The position numbers were made by a program, and so were the translations under genes. A stretch of DNA of 57,337 bases from Kalymmatonema hyalinum WJT4-NPBG1 (lineage in GTDB: Bacteria; Cyanobacteriota; Cyanobacteriia; Cyanobacteriales; Nostocaceae): assembly GCA_019359075.1 (NCBI GenBank), contig JAHHIB010000056.1, positions 1 through 57,337 on the forward strand, given 5' to 3'. Shown one piece after another: positions 27,213 to 35,600 of this stretch. How positions within the stretch are numbered: the first letter of the stretch is position 1; each line of letters begins with the position of its first letter. The notes beneath the pieces are model-generated. The model worked only from the letters and a program-made list of their open reading frames with translations. It searched no databases and was not told the origin of the DNA.

Positions 27213-27836
27213 TTAATCGTCAATTTTCGCAGTAGTAATTCCAGCATCTAGCACGGTTTGCAAATTTTCAGGAATAAACCAGTTAGCTTCGCCAGATTGA
27301 AAAACCTTCGCAGGTGGAAGATTAAACTCAGTTTCTCCAGTTTCAGGATTAGTTGTTACAACTAATCGAGTTCCATGAACAATCTTAAAAGCTTTAGCAG
27401 GGGTGGCTTCTTGTTCTTCTGTAGCCGCTTGTCCAGGAATATAAACACCTTGACAGTCCCATTCATCATCGGTTTCTGCGCCACTAGAGAGCAGATATAA
27501 TTCATTATCGTAGGTTGAGGTAGATTTTTTTGGTTTCTCACCGTATATCAACAGTGTTTTCTCGGTTTCATTGCGACAAATTCCCACAGGATCTTTACTA
27601 TTTTCCAAAATGTACTTTTGGTATTTCAAATTAGTAATTTTTTGCTCAAAGTCTGGTGTAATTCCTTGGACTTGTTTATCCTGTAAAGCAGATTCTAGTG
27701 ATTTGGTGACTTCTATATAGTCTGGGTCATCAGCTAATTTTTTTCCTGCCCAAGATGGTTGAGCAATTATCAAGTTGAGTAGCAGCAATAAGCAAACAAG
27801 CGTAATTTTAACAAGAGCGTTTTTGAAAATTTTCAT
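27213..27836 (-). CDS. Secreted hypothetical protein
   Basis: The 207-residue product starts with a clear signal peptide (hydrophobic residues 8-24, cleavage expected after PSWAG). The mature part has two cysteines (VGICRNETEK and WDCQGVYIPG), which may pair, and an acidic C-terminus. ATG at 27836 follows AGGAGAAACAC. I do not recognise a family. The gene is monocistronic with its own terminator at 27136-27158. Confidence 0.7.
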   Translation of the reverse strand: MKIFKNALVKITLVCLLLLLNLIIAQPSWAGKKLADDPDYIEVTKSLESALQDKQVQGITPDFEQKITNLKYQKYILENSKDPVGICRNETEKTLLIYGEKPKKSTSTYDNELYLLSSGAETDDEWDCQGVYIPGQAATEEQEATPAKAFKIVHGTRLVVTTNPETGETEFNLPPAKVFQSGEANWFIPENLQTVLDAGITTAKIDD

Positions 27837-28307
27837 GTGTTTCTCCTAATCAATTAGTTTTTTCAGATACTAACTACCTAATTTAAGGTATTAATTGAGC
27901 AGTTTTTCATCTATCTGTTGATGCCAGTTGCAAATATAAAAGCTCATTTTTGTCTAATTCCAGGTATAACTTCGGCTTCAGACGATCCCAAAGAAAATCC
28001 ATAATTTCGGTCAAGCATCTGTATCGGTGAGATAGAGGTTGCGAGTGTGGAAAATTCGTAATTTCAGAAAATCATTAGTCTAGTTAGCACTTTTGCTAGA
28101 GCCATAGTTTCACTCTATAGCTACCCATCAATAAGAGCAAACAGTCTTTTTTGTTAAATGCATAGACTGAATTTATGGATATGTCGATATAACTGTAACC
28201 ACATAATTGGCAACATTGAGAGATATCTACAGTTTTACGCTAATTTTACCGTATAATCCTTTCAGGGTGTTCAAAATCACTACCATACAACCCTGTACAT
28301 ATTCCAA
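27837..28307. other. Intergenic region upstream of the lysR remnant
   Basis: About 470 bp without a gene. It should contain the promoter of the minus-strand secreted-protein gene and the old promoter of the LysR-type gene whose first codons remain at 28308. Confidence 0.35.
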
Positions 28308-28358
28308 ATGACGCTCGAACAGTTGCGAATTTTTTTAGCCGTGGCGGAAATGCTGTAG
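28308..28358 (+). pseudogene. First 16 codons of a LysR-type regulator
   Basis: ATG at 28308 encodes MTLEQLRIFLAVAEML followed by TAG. This is the standard opening of LysR-family regulators, whose helix-turn-helix begins here. The rest of the gene is absent: the sequence passes directly into the 3' half of a CadD-type transporter gene. A deletion or recombination joined the two. Confidence 0.75.
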
Positions 28359-28360
28359 GT

Positions 28361-28705
28361 ATGTATGATTTGGGTTTGGTTACAGGGGAGATTAAACCAT
28401 CGTTACAGCAATCTTTAGAGCAAGACGAAGTAGGAAGCGATCGCCTGCCAATTGGCGATCATATCAGTATTTATATTCCCTTATTTGCTAGTAGCAATTT
28501 TATCAATTTACTAATAATTATTATAGTTTTTATTGTTATGAAAGGACTTTGGTATGCAGTTGCTTATTTATTCGCTCGCCAACCTAGAATCGCCCATATT
28601 ATAACGTACTCTGGTAAAAATGCTGTGCCTTTTATATTAATTGCTTTAGGTTTGTATCTGATGTATGAAAGGGGTACATTTGCCCTATTGTCTTGGGGTC
28701 AATAG
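28361..28705 (+). pseudogene. 3' half of a CadD-family transporter gene
   Basis: About 114 residues match the C-terminal half of CadD-type transporters: DHISIYIPLFASSNFINLL, then a helix, WYAVAYLFARQPRIAHII, and SGKNAVPFILIALGLYLM. Compare NIGIYVPLFASSSL in the intact relative at 29152. The N-terminal half, with the first helices, is missing, and the frame starts a few bases after a LysR start fragment. One transport-motif residue differs (DHISIY versus NNIGIY). It is very likely non-functional. Confidence 0.8.
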
Positions 28706-29151
28706 ATATTCTGCTATTTGTAATATTTTTCAAATTGATATCTTTAATGCACACAGAATGACTCAATGTCAAGGGAATATTTCTGTCATTCAATTACTTT
28801 TATTTATCGTTTTAAAAACAAAGAGTATTTGCTCTTATCAAGCAGAAAGAAATAATATTAGTTTCAGACAAAGCCAAGTATTTGAGTGAGAAAACAATAA
28901 CAGAAAATCATCAATTTGTTTGATAGCGATCACCTACGGTGGGCGGAACGCCATCTCTACGTTCCCTGCGCGGAAGAAAGCTGCGCGGAGCGTGTCGTAG
29001 ACAGGGGCTGCGCCAACGCCTTCAAAGTTTCTCAAAATTATCTGTCTGTTAATACTAGGCAAAACACTCAAACAATCTCCTAATACATCCTCACCTTAAA
29101 AAGTAGAGAGAAGCTAGGGAGAACAGAATTAAATCCTTGCGAGCAACAAAT
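28706..29151. other. Intergenic region with a dispersed repeat
   Basis: No gene. Positions 28925-29020 hold a GC-rich repeat (cctacggtgggcggaacgcc ... gctgcgcggagcg ... ggggctgcgccaacgcc) of the type scattered in this genome, in an otherwise AT-rich region. Confidence 0.45.
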
Positions 29152-29826
29152 ATGAGTTGGTTAATTGGTACTCTAATTATTGGGATTTCTACTGCTATTG
29201 CAACGACCTTTGATGACAACTTGTACTTGACAGCTTTCTTCGGTAAGGTCAATCGCACCTTTCGTCCTCACCATATCATTCTCGGTGAATTTATAGGATT
29301 TACTGTGCTAGTACTGGCCAGTCTCCCTGGTTTCTTCGGTGCTCTGATTATTCCTCATACCTGGATTGGATTACTGGGTTTTCTTCCAGTCGCTATTGGT
29401 ATCAATCATCTCCTCCGTCGAGAAGATGAGGAAGAGGTAGTGCAAGCTGTATCAATTGACTTTAACTCTCGTGCTAAACCGCAGCGCCATAAAAAATCTT
29501 TATTAGCAACTCTACGCGACCCTCAAACTTATCGTGTATCTGCTGTTACTATCGCTAATGGTGGAAACAACATTGGTATTTATGTACCGTTGTTTGCTAG
29601 TAGTAGTCTTCCAAGTTTGAGTGTAATTTTGTGTGTTTGTTATTTGACACTTGGAATATGGTGTTTTCTCTCTTATCACCTGACTCGTAATCCTGTCATG
29701 GCTCCCGTTCTTACTCGCTATGGCCGGAAAGTCTGTCCTTTCATATTAATTTATTTAGGATTCTCTATCCTGATGAAAAGTGAAACGTATCGGCTATTAC
29801 CTAGTATTGCTATGTTTTCTAATTAG
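29152..29826 (+). CDS. CadD-family cadmium-resistance-type transporter
   Basis: The 224-residue membrane protein has about five or six helices. Family features are ISTAIATTFDDNLYLTAFFG near the N-terminus (a membrane-embedded acidic pair), the middle PQTYRVSAVTIANGGNNIGI, YVPLFASSS, and TRYGRKVCPFILIYLG at the C-terminus. CadD-type proteins give cadmium resistance in Gram-positive bacteria; related cyanobacterial proteins may move other solutes, so the substrate is open. ATG at 29152 fits the family start; a TTG at 29137 adds five residues without support. A broken relative lies 446 bp upstream, so this is a former pair. Confidence 0.85.
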   Translation: MSWLIGTLIIGISTAIATTFDDNLYLTAFFGKVNRTFRPHHIILGEFIGFTVLVLASLPGFFGALIIPHTWIGLLGFLPVAIGINHLLRREDEEEVVQAVSIDFNSRAKPQRHKKSLLATLRDPQTYRVSAVTIANGGNNIGIYVPLFASSSLPSLSVILCVCYLTLGIWCFLSYHLTRNPVMAPVLTRYGRKVCPFILIYLGFSILMKSETYRLLPSIAMFSN

Positions 29827-30026
29827 ACACAGACAATTTATTTCAATTAACTATGACCATTGACACTCCCCTTTTAGCATTACCTTTTTTTAAAGTCTTT
29901 CTGGCTTTTTTAAACCATATTTCAGTATTAATACTACTTACTCTGTAATCAATATTTTTTGTACTGACGAGAATGATTAGCGATCGCACTTTTTTTGGGG
30001 TCATCTAACAAAATCGCATTGCTCCT

Positions 30027-30048
30027 GGGGCACAGCATGCTGTGCCCC
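30027..30048. repeat. Perfect 22-bp palindrome
   Basis: GGGGCACAGCA followed immediately by its reverse complement TGCTGTGCCCC. It lies in a dispersed repeat between convergent genes and could end transcription from both sides. Confidence 0.7.
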
Positions 30049-30117
30049 TACGGCTGCACACCCTCCATTTCGGAGGACTTGGGCGGCTGCAACATCTTGC
30101 GCCCTCTGAGTTTTCGC

Positions 30118-30504
30118 TTAAGTTGTAGACAAAGCAATCATCAAACATACAAATAATAGAACCAGCAGCAAAACCAAAGCCTGATTCCGTCTCATCCAAC
30201 TTCTCACAGTTGCACCAAAGCTGCTGGTGTAACGCCGCTGTTGCAACTCTTGCTTACTCTGTTCGATATTTTGGTAGAGAATGCATTCTTTAGCAAAAGG
30301 ACGTTGGGGAAAATTGCAAGTATCGTCAGCGTGGTAAGTGCAGGTATCACAGAGATACTCCTTCCCAGTGGCGCGGTGTAGGGGAATGCCAGGATGTCCA
30401 TAAGCTTTCAACTGGTTACCACAATGAGGACAGGTGACAGCTTGGGAATTCACGGGTTGATGACAGCGAGGGCAAGTTGCAGTGTCCACAGCTTGAGCGT
30501 TCAT
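30118..30504 (-). CDS. Zinc-ribbon protein with C-terminal membrane anchor
   Basis: The 128-residue protein begins MNAQAVDTATCPRCHQPVNS and contains two CxxC pairs (CPRC, CPHC) forming a zinc ribbon. A second cysteine-rich block (CDTC, later CNFP and KECILY) follows at about 52-77, and then a basic stretch and one hydrophobic helix at about 108-126. It would be tail-anchored with the metal-binding part in the cytosol. ATG 30504 is chosen because family-like sequence starts there; an upstream extension runs into the tandem repeat. I do not know its function. The 21-bp tandem repeat lies immediately upstream, in its probable promoter. Confidence 0.75.
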   Translation of the reverse strand: MNAQAVDTATCPRCHQPVNSQAVTCPHCGNQLKAYGHPGIPLHRATGKEYLCDTCTYHADDTCNFPQRPFAKECILYQNIEQSKQELQQRRYTSSFGATVRSWMRRNQALVLLLVLLFVCLMIALSTT

Positions 30505-30550
30505 GAGCAAACATCTTGATTTTAGCCATTCACTCACAACATTGGGTAGA

Positions 30551-30802
30551 AAATACTCGCTCACGAGTTTTCAATATTCATTCACAAAGCTCAAACACTC
30601 GTCCACGAGTTCCAAACACTCGTCCATGAGTCCTAAATACTCGTCCACGAGTTCCAAACACTCGTCCACGAGTCCTAAATACTCGTCCACGAGTTCCAAA
30701 CACTCGTCCACGAGTTCTAAACACTCGTCCACGAGTTCCAAACACTCGTTCATGAGTCCTAAATACTCGTCCACGAGTCATAAACACTCATGGACGAAAG
30801 GA
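30551..30802. repeat. Twelve 21-bp tandem repeats with an internal palindrome
   Basis: The unit is AAACACTCGTCCACGAGTTCC with variants AAATACTCG... and ...GAGTCCT. Twelve units fit 30551-30802; units 3-11 are nearly identical and the outer ones are degenerate. Each core contains ACTCGT-CC-ACGAGT, a 6-bp inverted repeat. Because 21 is a multiple of three the array is open in several frames on both strands (heptads such as KHSSTSS), but this looks like a by-product. It sits between two minus-strand genes. Confidence 0.9.
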
Positions 30803-30822
30803 AACACCTCGTTTTGCAAATC

Positions 30823-31299
30823 TTAAGAATCAGAAGCAGGTTTAACAGGTTTGCTTCTGATAGCTTTAAAGCGATCGCCTAACTGTTCAGCAAGACTTTT
30901 TAAACCAGGAGTCTTTTTAGCAGCTGTTTTCACGTAGTCATAAACCGTTAAACTGCTGCTGATGGCTTCACTCCCCACAGCTAATAAGGTATCATCTACC
31001 TGTTCGCTCAGTTGCCGCAGTGCAATCAAAAGTTCGGTGAGTGTAGCGGCTAATTGATAATCCCGTACAAATTCCTGAATGTCAAAACTAGCTGGTAAGA
31101 TGTCGGGGTTGGACTGAGCAGCGGTGATACTGTTGTTAACAAAGGCTAGGCTTTTATCGCCCATTTTAAATAACTTGCGGCGTTCTTCAGTACTTAAGGT
31201 AATCAGGAAAGGTAGCTTCTTTTGAATTGTTTGCAACGCTGCTTTGATTTGTTGCATATCTTCGGGGGAAAGAGAACCAGTGATGTTTTGGTATGCCAT
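30823..31299 (-). CDS. Conserved hypothetical helical protein
   Basis: The 158-residue product begins MAYQNITGSLSPEDMQQIKA and is predicted mostly helical, with no signal peptide. It ends in a basic, lysine/proline-rich tail (KAIRSKPVKPASDS). I recognise the pattern only as a conserved cyanobacterial hypothetical. ATG at 31299 is preferred over an upstream in-frame TTG-type extension, which reads like leader sequence. It is separated from the zinc-ribbon gene by the 21-bp tandem array. Confidence 0.7.
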   Translation of the reverse strand: MAYQNITGSLSPEDMQQIKAALQTIQKKLPFLITLSTEERRKLFKMGDKSLAFVNNSITAAQSNPDILPASFDIQEFVRDYQLAATLTELLIALRQLSEQVDDTLLAVGSEAISSSLTVYDYVKTAAKKTPGLKSLAEQLGDRFKAIRSKPVKPASDS

Positions 31300-31338
31300 C
31301 GTAAAATTACCGTGGAAATTCAAGTGGTTAAGTAGCAA

Positions 31339-31843
31339 TGTCTGCTACTTTTAGGATTCCCATTGGTAAGTTAAATTACACAACTTGATAATTCAATTTT
31401 TACTTTGTGATATGATTTTCGCTCTTATTGCCCATGAGAAAACTTATTTGTAGTAAGGACTTCAGTCCTTGCTTTGTCGGTAAAGAGGACTAAAGTCCTC
31501 ACTACGAACTTCCGCAGGGTTATATAACCGGGCACGATATCATACGTCATAACGCTGATGCAGATCGCTACTTGCCTGCTTCTACCAGGGTTTGCCGCTC
31601 TGGAATTCCCTGATCACTGTTAAAATCTAGAATGCGTGCTGTTAGAGTTGATTTATAAAGTAAATCTTAAGTAGGGTGCGTTATGGCTTTAGCCTAACGC
31701 ACTATGTTATATGCCGGTGCGTTAGGCGCTCATGTCATGTTTTTCGTTACAAATTAAATCGAAAGGGTGCGCCTAACACACCCGACAAAAATTTTATTTT
31801 TACTTTATAAATGACCTGTTACTTTTACAATGTTAGTCAGTAC
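31339..31843. other. Repeat-rich intergenic region
   Basis: About 500 bp without a gene. It contains the inverted repeat at 31450-31505 and, at 31674-31790, a repeat with gtagggtgcgttatggct, cctaacgcacta, ggtgcgttaggcgc and gggtgcgcctaacacaccc in alternating orientation. Confidence 0.5.
31450..31505. repeat. Inverted repeat of the gtagtgaggactttagtcc type
   Basis: GTAGTAAGGACTTCAGTCCT (31450-31469) and AGGACTAAAGTCCTCACTAC (31486-31505) are near-perfect reverse complements (about 18 of 20), each with its own internal palindrome (AGGACT...AGTCCT). It is a typical small dispersed palindromic element. Confidence 0.8.
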
Positions 31844-32098
31844 TTACTCAGCACTAATATACTTATAACCCCGCGCTTTTGCTAGCGTTATTATATGCTC
31901 TAGCGTCAGGAAATGGTTTAATTCCCGCTTTTTCTCTGGTGTGAGTTCCCCCATTTTGTGTTTATACACTAGGTCTTCCAAACAATCTTTTGCTGAATCC
32001 GAAAGTTGAAAATTGGCAACGGTTTGGGGCGTGGTTCCAGCAGCAATGAAGTCAATAATTTCGTCGTAAACTTTTGTGGTTTGGGTAGGTGTATTCAT
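31844..32098 (-). CDS. Small hypothetical protein, antitoxin-like context
   Basis: The 84-residue soluble product begins MNTPTQTTKVYDEIIDFIAA and ends ARGYKYISAE. It contains the helical stretch ELTPEKKRELNHFLTLEHII. I recognise it only as a recurrent small cyanobacterial protein, often found next to toxin-antitoxin genes. It is the last gene of a tight minus-strand run (NACHT gene, 76-residue gene, HicB-like gene, this one) with a 32-bp gap to the HicB-like gene. No toxin is adjacent. ATG at 32098. Confidence 0.65.
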   Translation of the reverse strand: MNTPTQTTKVYDEIIDFIAAGTTPQTVANFQLSDSAKDCLEDLVYKHKMGELTPEKKRELNHFLTLEHIITLAKARGYKYISAE

Positions 32099-32130
32099 GG
32101 GCGTGTCCCTCTTTATTGCTCATTGTACTT

Positions 32131-32364
32131 CTATGCTACTTTCCAGGATTTTGCTAGCGTTTGAGGTTCTGGCAGAGGTTCACCATTTTCTAAAGATGTC
32201 TCAATTAACATCTCTATCACTTCTTGAGCATTTTTGAGAGCTTCTTCGTAGGTGTCTCCGTGAGTATGACAAAACTCTCCCCATTCAGGAAAACTGACAA
32301 CAAAACAATCATCTTCGTCAGACCACTGAATAATTATGGTGTAGTGAGAATTTACACTATACAT
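32131..32364 (-). CDS. HicB-like antitoxin family protein (no HicA)
   Basis: The 77-residue protein has the HicB partial RNase-H-like fold signature: YTIIIQWSDEDDCFVVSFPE near the start, then THGDTYEEALKNAQEVIE and a short tail with EPLPEPQ. HicB antitoxins normally pair with a HicA mRNA interferase. No HicA-like frame is adjacent, and the usual C-terminal DNA-binding part is absent, so it is a short orphan. ATG at 32364. Its start overlaps the end of the upstream 76-residue gene by 8 bp, indicating translational coupling. Confidence 0.8.
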   Translation of the reverse strand: MYSVNSHYTIIIQWSDEDDCFVVSFPEWGEFCHTHGDTYEEALKNAQEVIEMLIETSLENGEPLPEPQTLAKSWKVA

Positions 32365-32587
32365 CTGACCGAATTGTTCTCCAATTTTTTACACGACCTT
32401 CGGCAATATCTTTTTTACCCCTCTCAAAAGATTCTATAAAACCTGGAATATCGAGTAATTCTTGGGTTGCTTCTTCACTCTCTTTCTCTGCTAGATAAGC
32501 TAAAAAATCAGCAACTAGTTCTAGGTGTTCGGAAGATAATTCATCAAGGTATTGGTTGATTTGCTGACCAATTGCAGTGTTGTTCAT
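32357..32587 (-). CDS. Small antitoxin-like helical protein
   Basis: The 76-residue product starts MNNTAIGQQINQYLDELSSE and contains LELVADFLAYLAEKES and GKKDIAEGRVKNWRTIRSDV. This pattern matches small cyanobacterial proteins usually encoded just before a RelE/ParE-type toxin, which suggests a type II antitoxin; the assignment is from memory. Here the next gene is HicB-like instead of a toxin. It begins 16 bp after the stop of the NACHT gene (ATG 32587) and overlaps the HicB-like gene by 8 bp, so the run is very likely one transcript. Confidence 0.65.
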   Translation of the reverse strand: MNNTAIGQQINQYLDELSSEHLELVADFLAYLAEKESEEATQELLDIPGFIESFERGKKDIAEGRVKNWRTIRSDV

Positions 32588-32603
32588 ATTTTTTATGACT
32601 ACT

Positions 32604-35600
32604 CTACTTCTCTAATTCTGCCAACTTCTTCTGAGCAAACTCCCGCACTTTCTCATCGGGATCATTCTCCGCTCTGTCGCGCAACAGTGGTAAAGTTTGG
32701 GGATGGTGAGGATGTTGTTTGACAATTATCTCAAGTGCAACTCGCCGAGGATTGGTTCCATTGTTCTTCTCATGCTCAAAGGGGTCATTAACAGCGCAGT
32801 TGTAGTAGATATCAAACAACTCAGGCAGATAGGTGAAATTTTTACCTAATGCTTGGACTGCTGCACGTCGCACATCCGAATCATCATCAGCAGTGGCGCG
32901 TTCTTTGAGGAAGGCTAGGGTAGCGGCGTCATCTTTGTAGTTGCTGGCTAATGCTTGGACTGCTGCACGTCGCACAGACGAATTATCATCAGCAGTGGCG
33001 CGTTCTTTGAGGATGGCGAGGGTAGCGGTAGCGGTGTCATCTTTGTAGTTGCTGGCTAATGCTTGAACTGCTGCACCTCGTACATACTTATCATCATCAG
33101 CAGTGGCGCGTTCTTTGAGGATGGCGAGGGTAGCGGTAGCGGTGTCATCTTTGTAGTTGCTGGCTAATGCTTCGGCTGCTGCATATCGCACAAACAAATT
33201 ATTATCAGCAGTGGCGCGTTCTTTGAGGATGGCGAGGGTAGCGGTGTCATCTTTGTAGTTGCTGGCTAATGCTTGGACTGCTGCACGTCGCACATCCCAA
33301 GCATCATCAGCAGTGGCGCGTTCTTTGAGGATGGCGAGGGTAGCGGGGTCATCTTTGTAGTTGCTGGCTAATGCTTGGACTGCTGCATATCGCACACGCC
33401 AATTATCATTAGCAGTGGCGCGTTCTTTGAGGAAGGCGAGGGTAGCGGGGTCATCTTTGTAGTTGCTGGCTAATGCTTGGACTGCTGCACCTCGCACATT
33501 CCCAGAATAATCAGCAGTGGCGCGTTCTTTGAGGAAGGCGAGGGTAGCGGGGTCATCTTTGTAGTTGCTGGCTAATGCTTGGACTGCTGCACGTCGCACA
33601 TCCAAATGATTATCAGCAGTGGCGCGACCTTTGAGGATGGCTAGGGTAGTGGCGTCATCTTTGTAGTTGCTGGCTAAAGCTTGGATTGCTGCACGTCGCA
33701 CATCCGAATCATCATCAGCAGTGGCGCGTTCTTTGAGCCAGGCTAGGGTAGCGGCGTCATCTTTCCAAGTCGTTGCAACTGCTGCAACTGCTTGGGTGCG
33801 AATTTCCTGAACTAGTTTTCTCTCTTCTTCATCTTCATAGAGGTCGTAATAGTAATTTAAGTCATATTTGGTTAAATCTTTAAAGCGGTTAAGTAATTGC
33901 TGAGCAGTTTTTGCAATCACCGTCCTATTCCTGACATCTACAAGACACTTAGCCGCCAAAAAGAGATTGCTGAATTTCTCCGCCTCGCCATTTTGCGCCA
34001 TTAGGTAATCAAGAATTTCCCCTACAAATTTTGGCTCAATCATTCCTGTAATCAACCGCAGAACTTCATGCCAAGTTTCATCCCGCCAGTGTTTGCCAAA
34101 AACTTCACTCTTGAGTTCTTCAATTTCCAGAGTTTGCGTTTCTTTAAACTGCCAGACAAACTCCCAAGCACAGAAATATTCCAAAAACGTCCGATGGACA
34201 AAGGCATAGTAATCTGCACCCAGGAAACATAACATAAAGTTGCGAGTCCGTAGTTGCTCCCTCATCACCCTCGCAGCTTCTCTGGCTTTGTCAACTTCTA
34301 TGGTTTTTAGATACTCAGTCAAAATCCTTTCTAAATCATTTGCACTTATCAAATTGCCTGCCAAACCTTTTTCACTGGTTTGCATATGGTAAGCAACTTG
34401 ACGCAACATTGCTTGCTTATCTTTATAATCTATCGTTTTTGGGTCTAACCTCTTATCTTCCACCAAAGCGCGTTCCACATCCCATTGATGCAGTAAAACC
34501 CGCGATGCTTGATTGTAAAGTTCGGCTCTATCTCTTGGCAGTTCTTGGTTACGATTTAGAATTGCCATCATTGTTAACAGTAAAGGATTTCCTGCGAGTT
34601 CTGCAATCGATTTTGATGTGTCAATTCCTCTTTGCAGTCGCTCTTTTTTTCTCTCTCCATCAATCTTGTCAGTAAAAGTGTCAGAATGCCAACGGTTGAT
34701 AAAATCCTGAATTTGTTTTGGTTCCAAATCTTGCAGCATGAAATGCTTAAACTCAGCATCTCGCAGGCGTTGTGCTTTATATCCAATGACGCGAGAAGCC
34801 ACAATAACCTGCACATTGGAGTAGTCATTAGTGAAGCGATGAATATCTGTAATCACATCTTCTCGCCTACCAGGATCGAAGACTTCATCCAAACCATCAA
34901 ACATCACCAAGGCGTTACCAGCCTTGAGTTGTTCCTGCAATTGATGCTGATTCAAGTGAGCGATCGCACCGCTACATTTATGGAAGAATTCCAGAAAATT
35001 ATTGCATTCTTTGTCCTCCCGTCGCCGCATATAAGTGCGTAATTCAATCAGCAACGGAATTGGCAGATGATTTTTCTTATCAAGCTGATCAAGTGTTTGT
35101 TCTACCCAATCTAACGCTAGGTATTGCAATAACGTGGACTTACCTGAACCTGGATCGCCTAAAATTACGATACATTTATACTTTTGCTTGTCTTCGACAA
35201 TCTCTTTAACAGAACGCACAGTTTGTTCAAAATAATCTCGTTTGTGGCGTTCCAACTCTTCTTGTAAAATTTCTTCTGCTTCTAGTTCGTTCTTTTCTCG
35301 CAGTCGTCGGAGATGTTCTTTAGGCAATTCGTGAACTTGTGGTAATACTTGGTGAACTTCCCGCACATTTTGAGGGATAAACATTCGCCATAACCGCAAT
35401 TCATTATACGCGTAACCGCTGGTATCTAGACTATCAAATTTTAGATTGGCGTAGCGCTCGCGAATTGCTTCTTGATATTTAATTAAATTAAATTCGGGGA
35501 TAATACCAGCAGTCTCTGTTGTGTTTTCTGCGATTTTTTCAAGATTTTTGGAATCCAGAATAGCTCTAAGTTCAGATGAGTCCTGAATAATCGCTTTAAC

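Noticed and set aside
30551-30802. CRISPR array
   Set aside because: The units are contiguous 21-mers with no unique spacers, and there are no cas genes in the window.
30503-30826. Long open frames on both strands across the 21-bp repeats (KHSSTSS heptads)
   Set aside because: The repeat unit is a multiple of three, so any frame without a stop in one unit stays open; no ribosome binding site, and the frames overlap the start of the zinc-ribbon gene.
32835-33764. Intergenic tandem repeat or assembly artefact
   Set aside because: The units are in frame within a well-formed NACHT gene and differ in a patterned way at the same codons, which an assembly artefact would not produce; unit number could still be collapsed or expanded by assembly.
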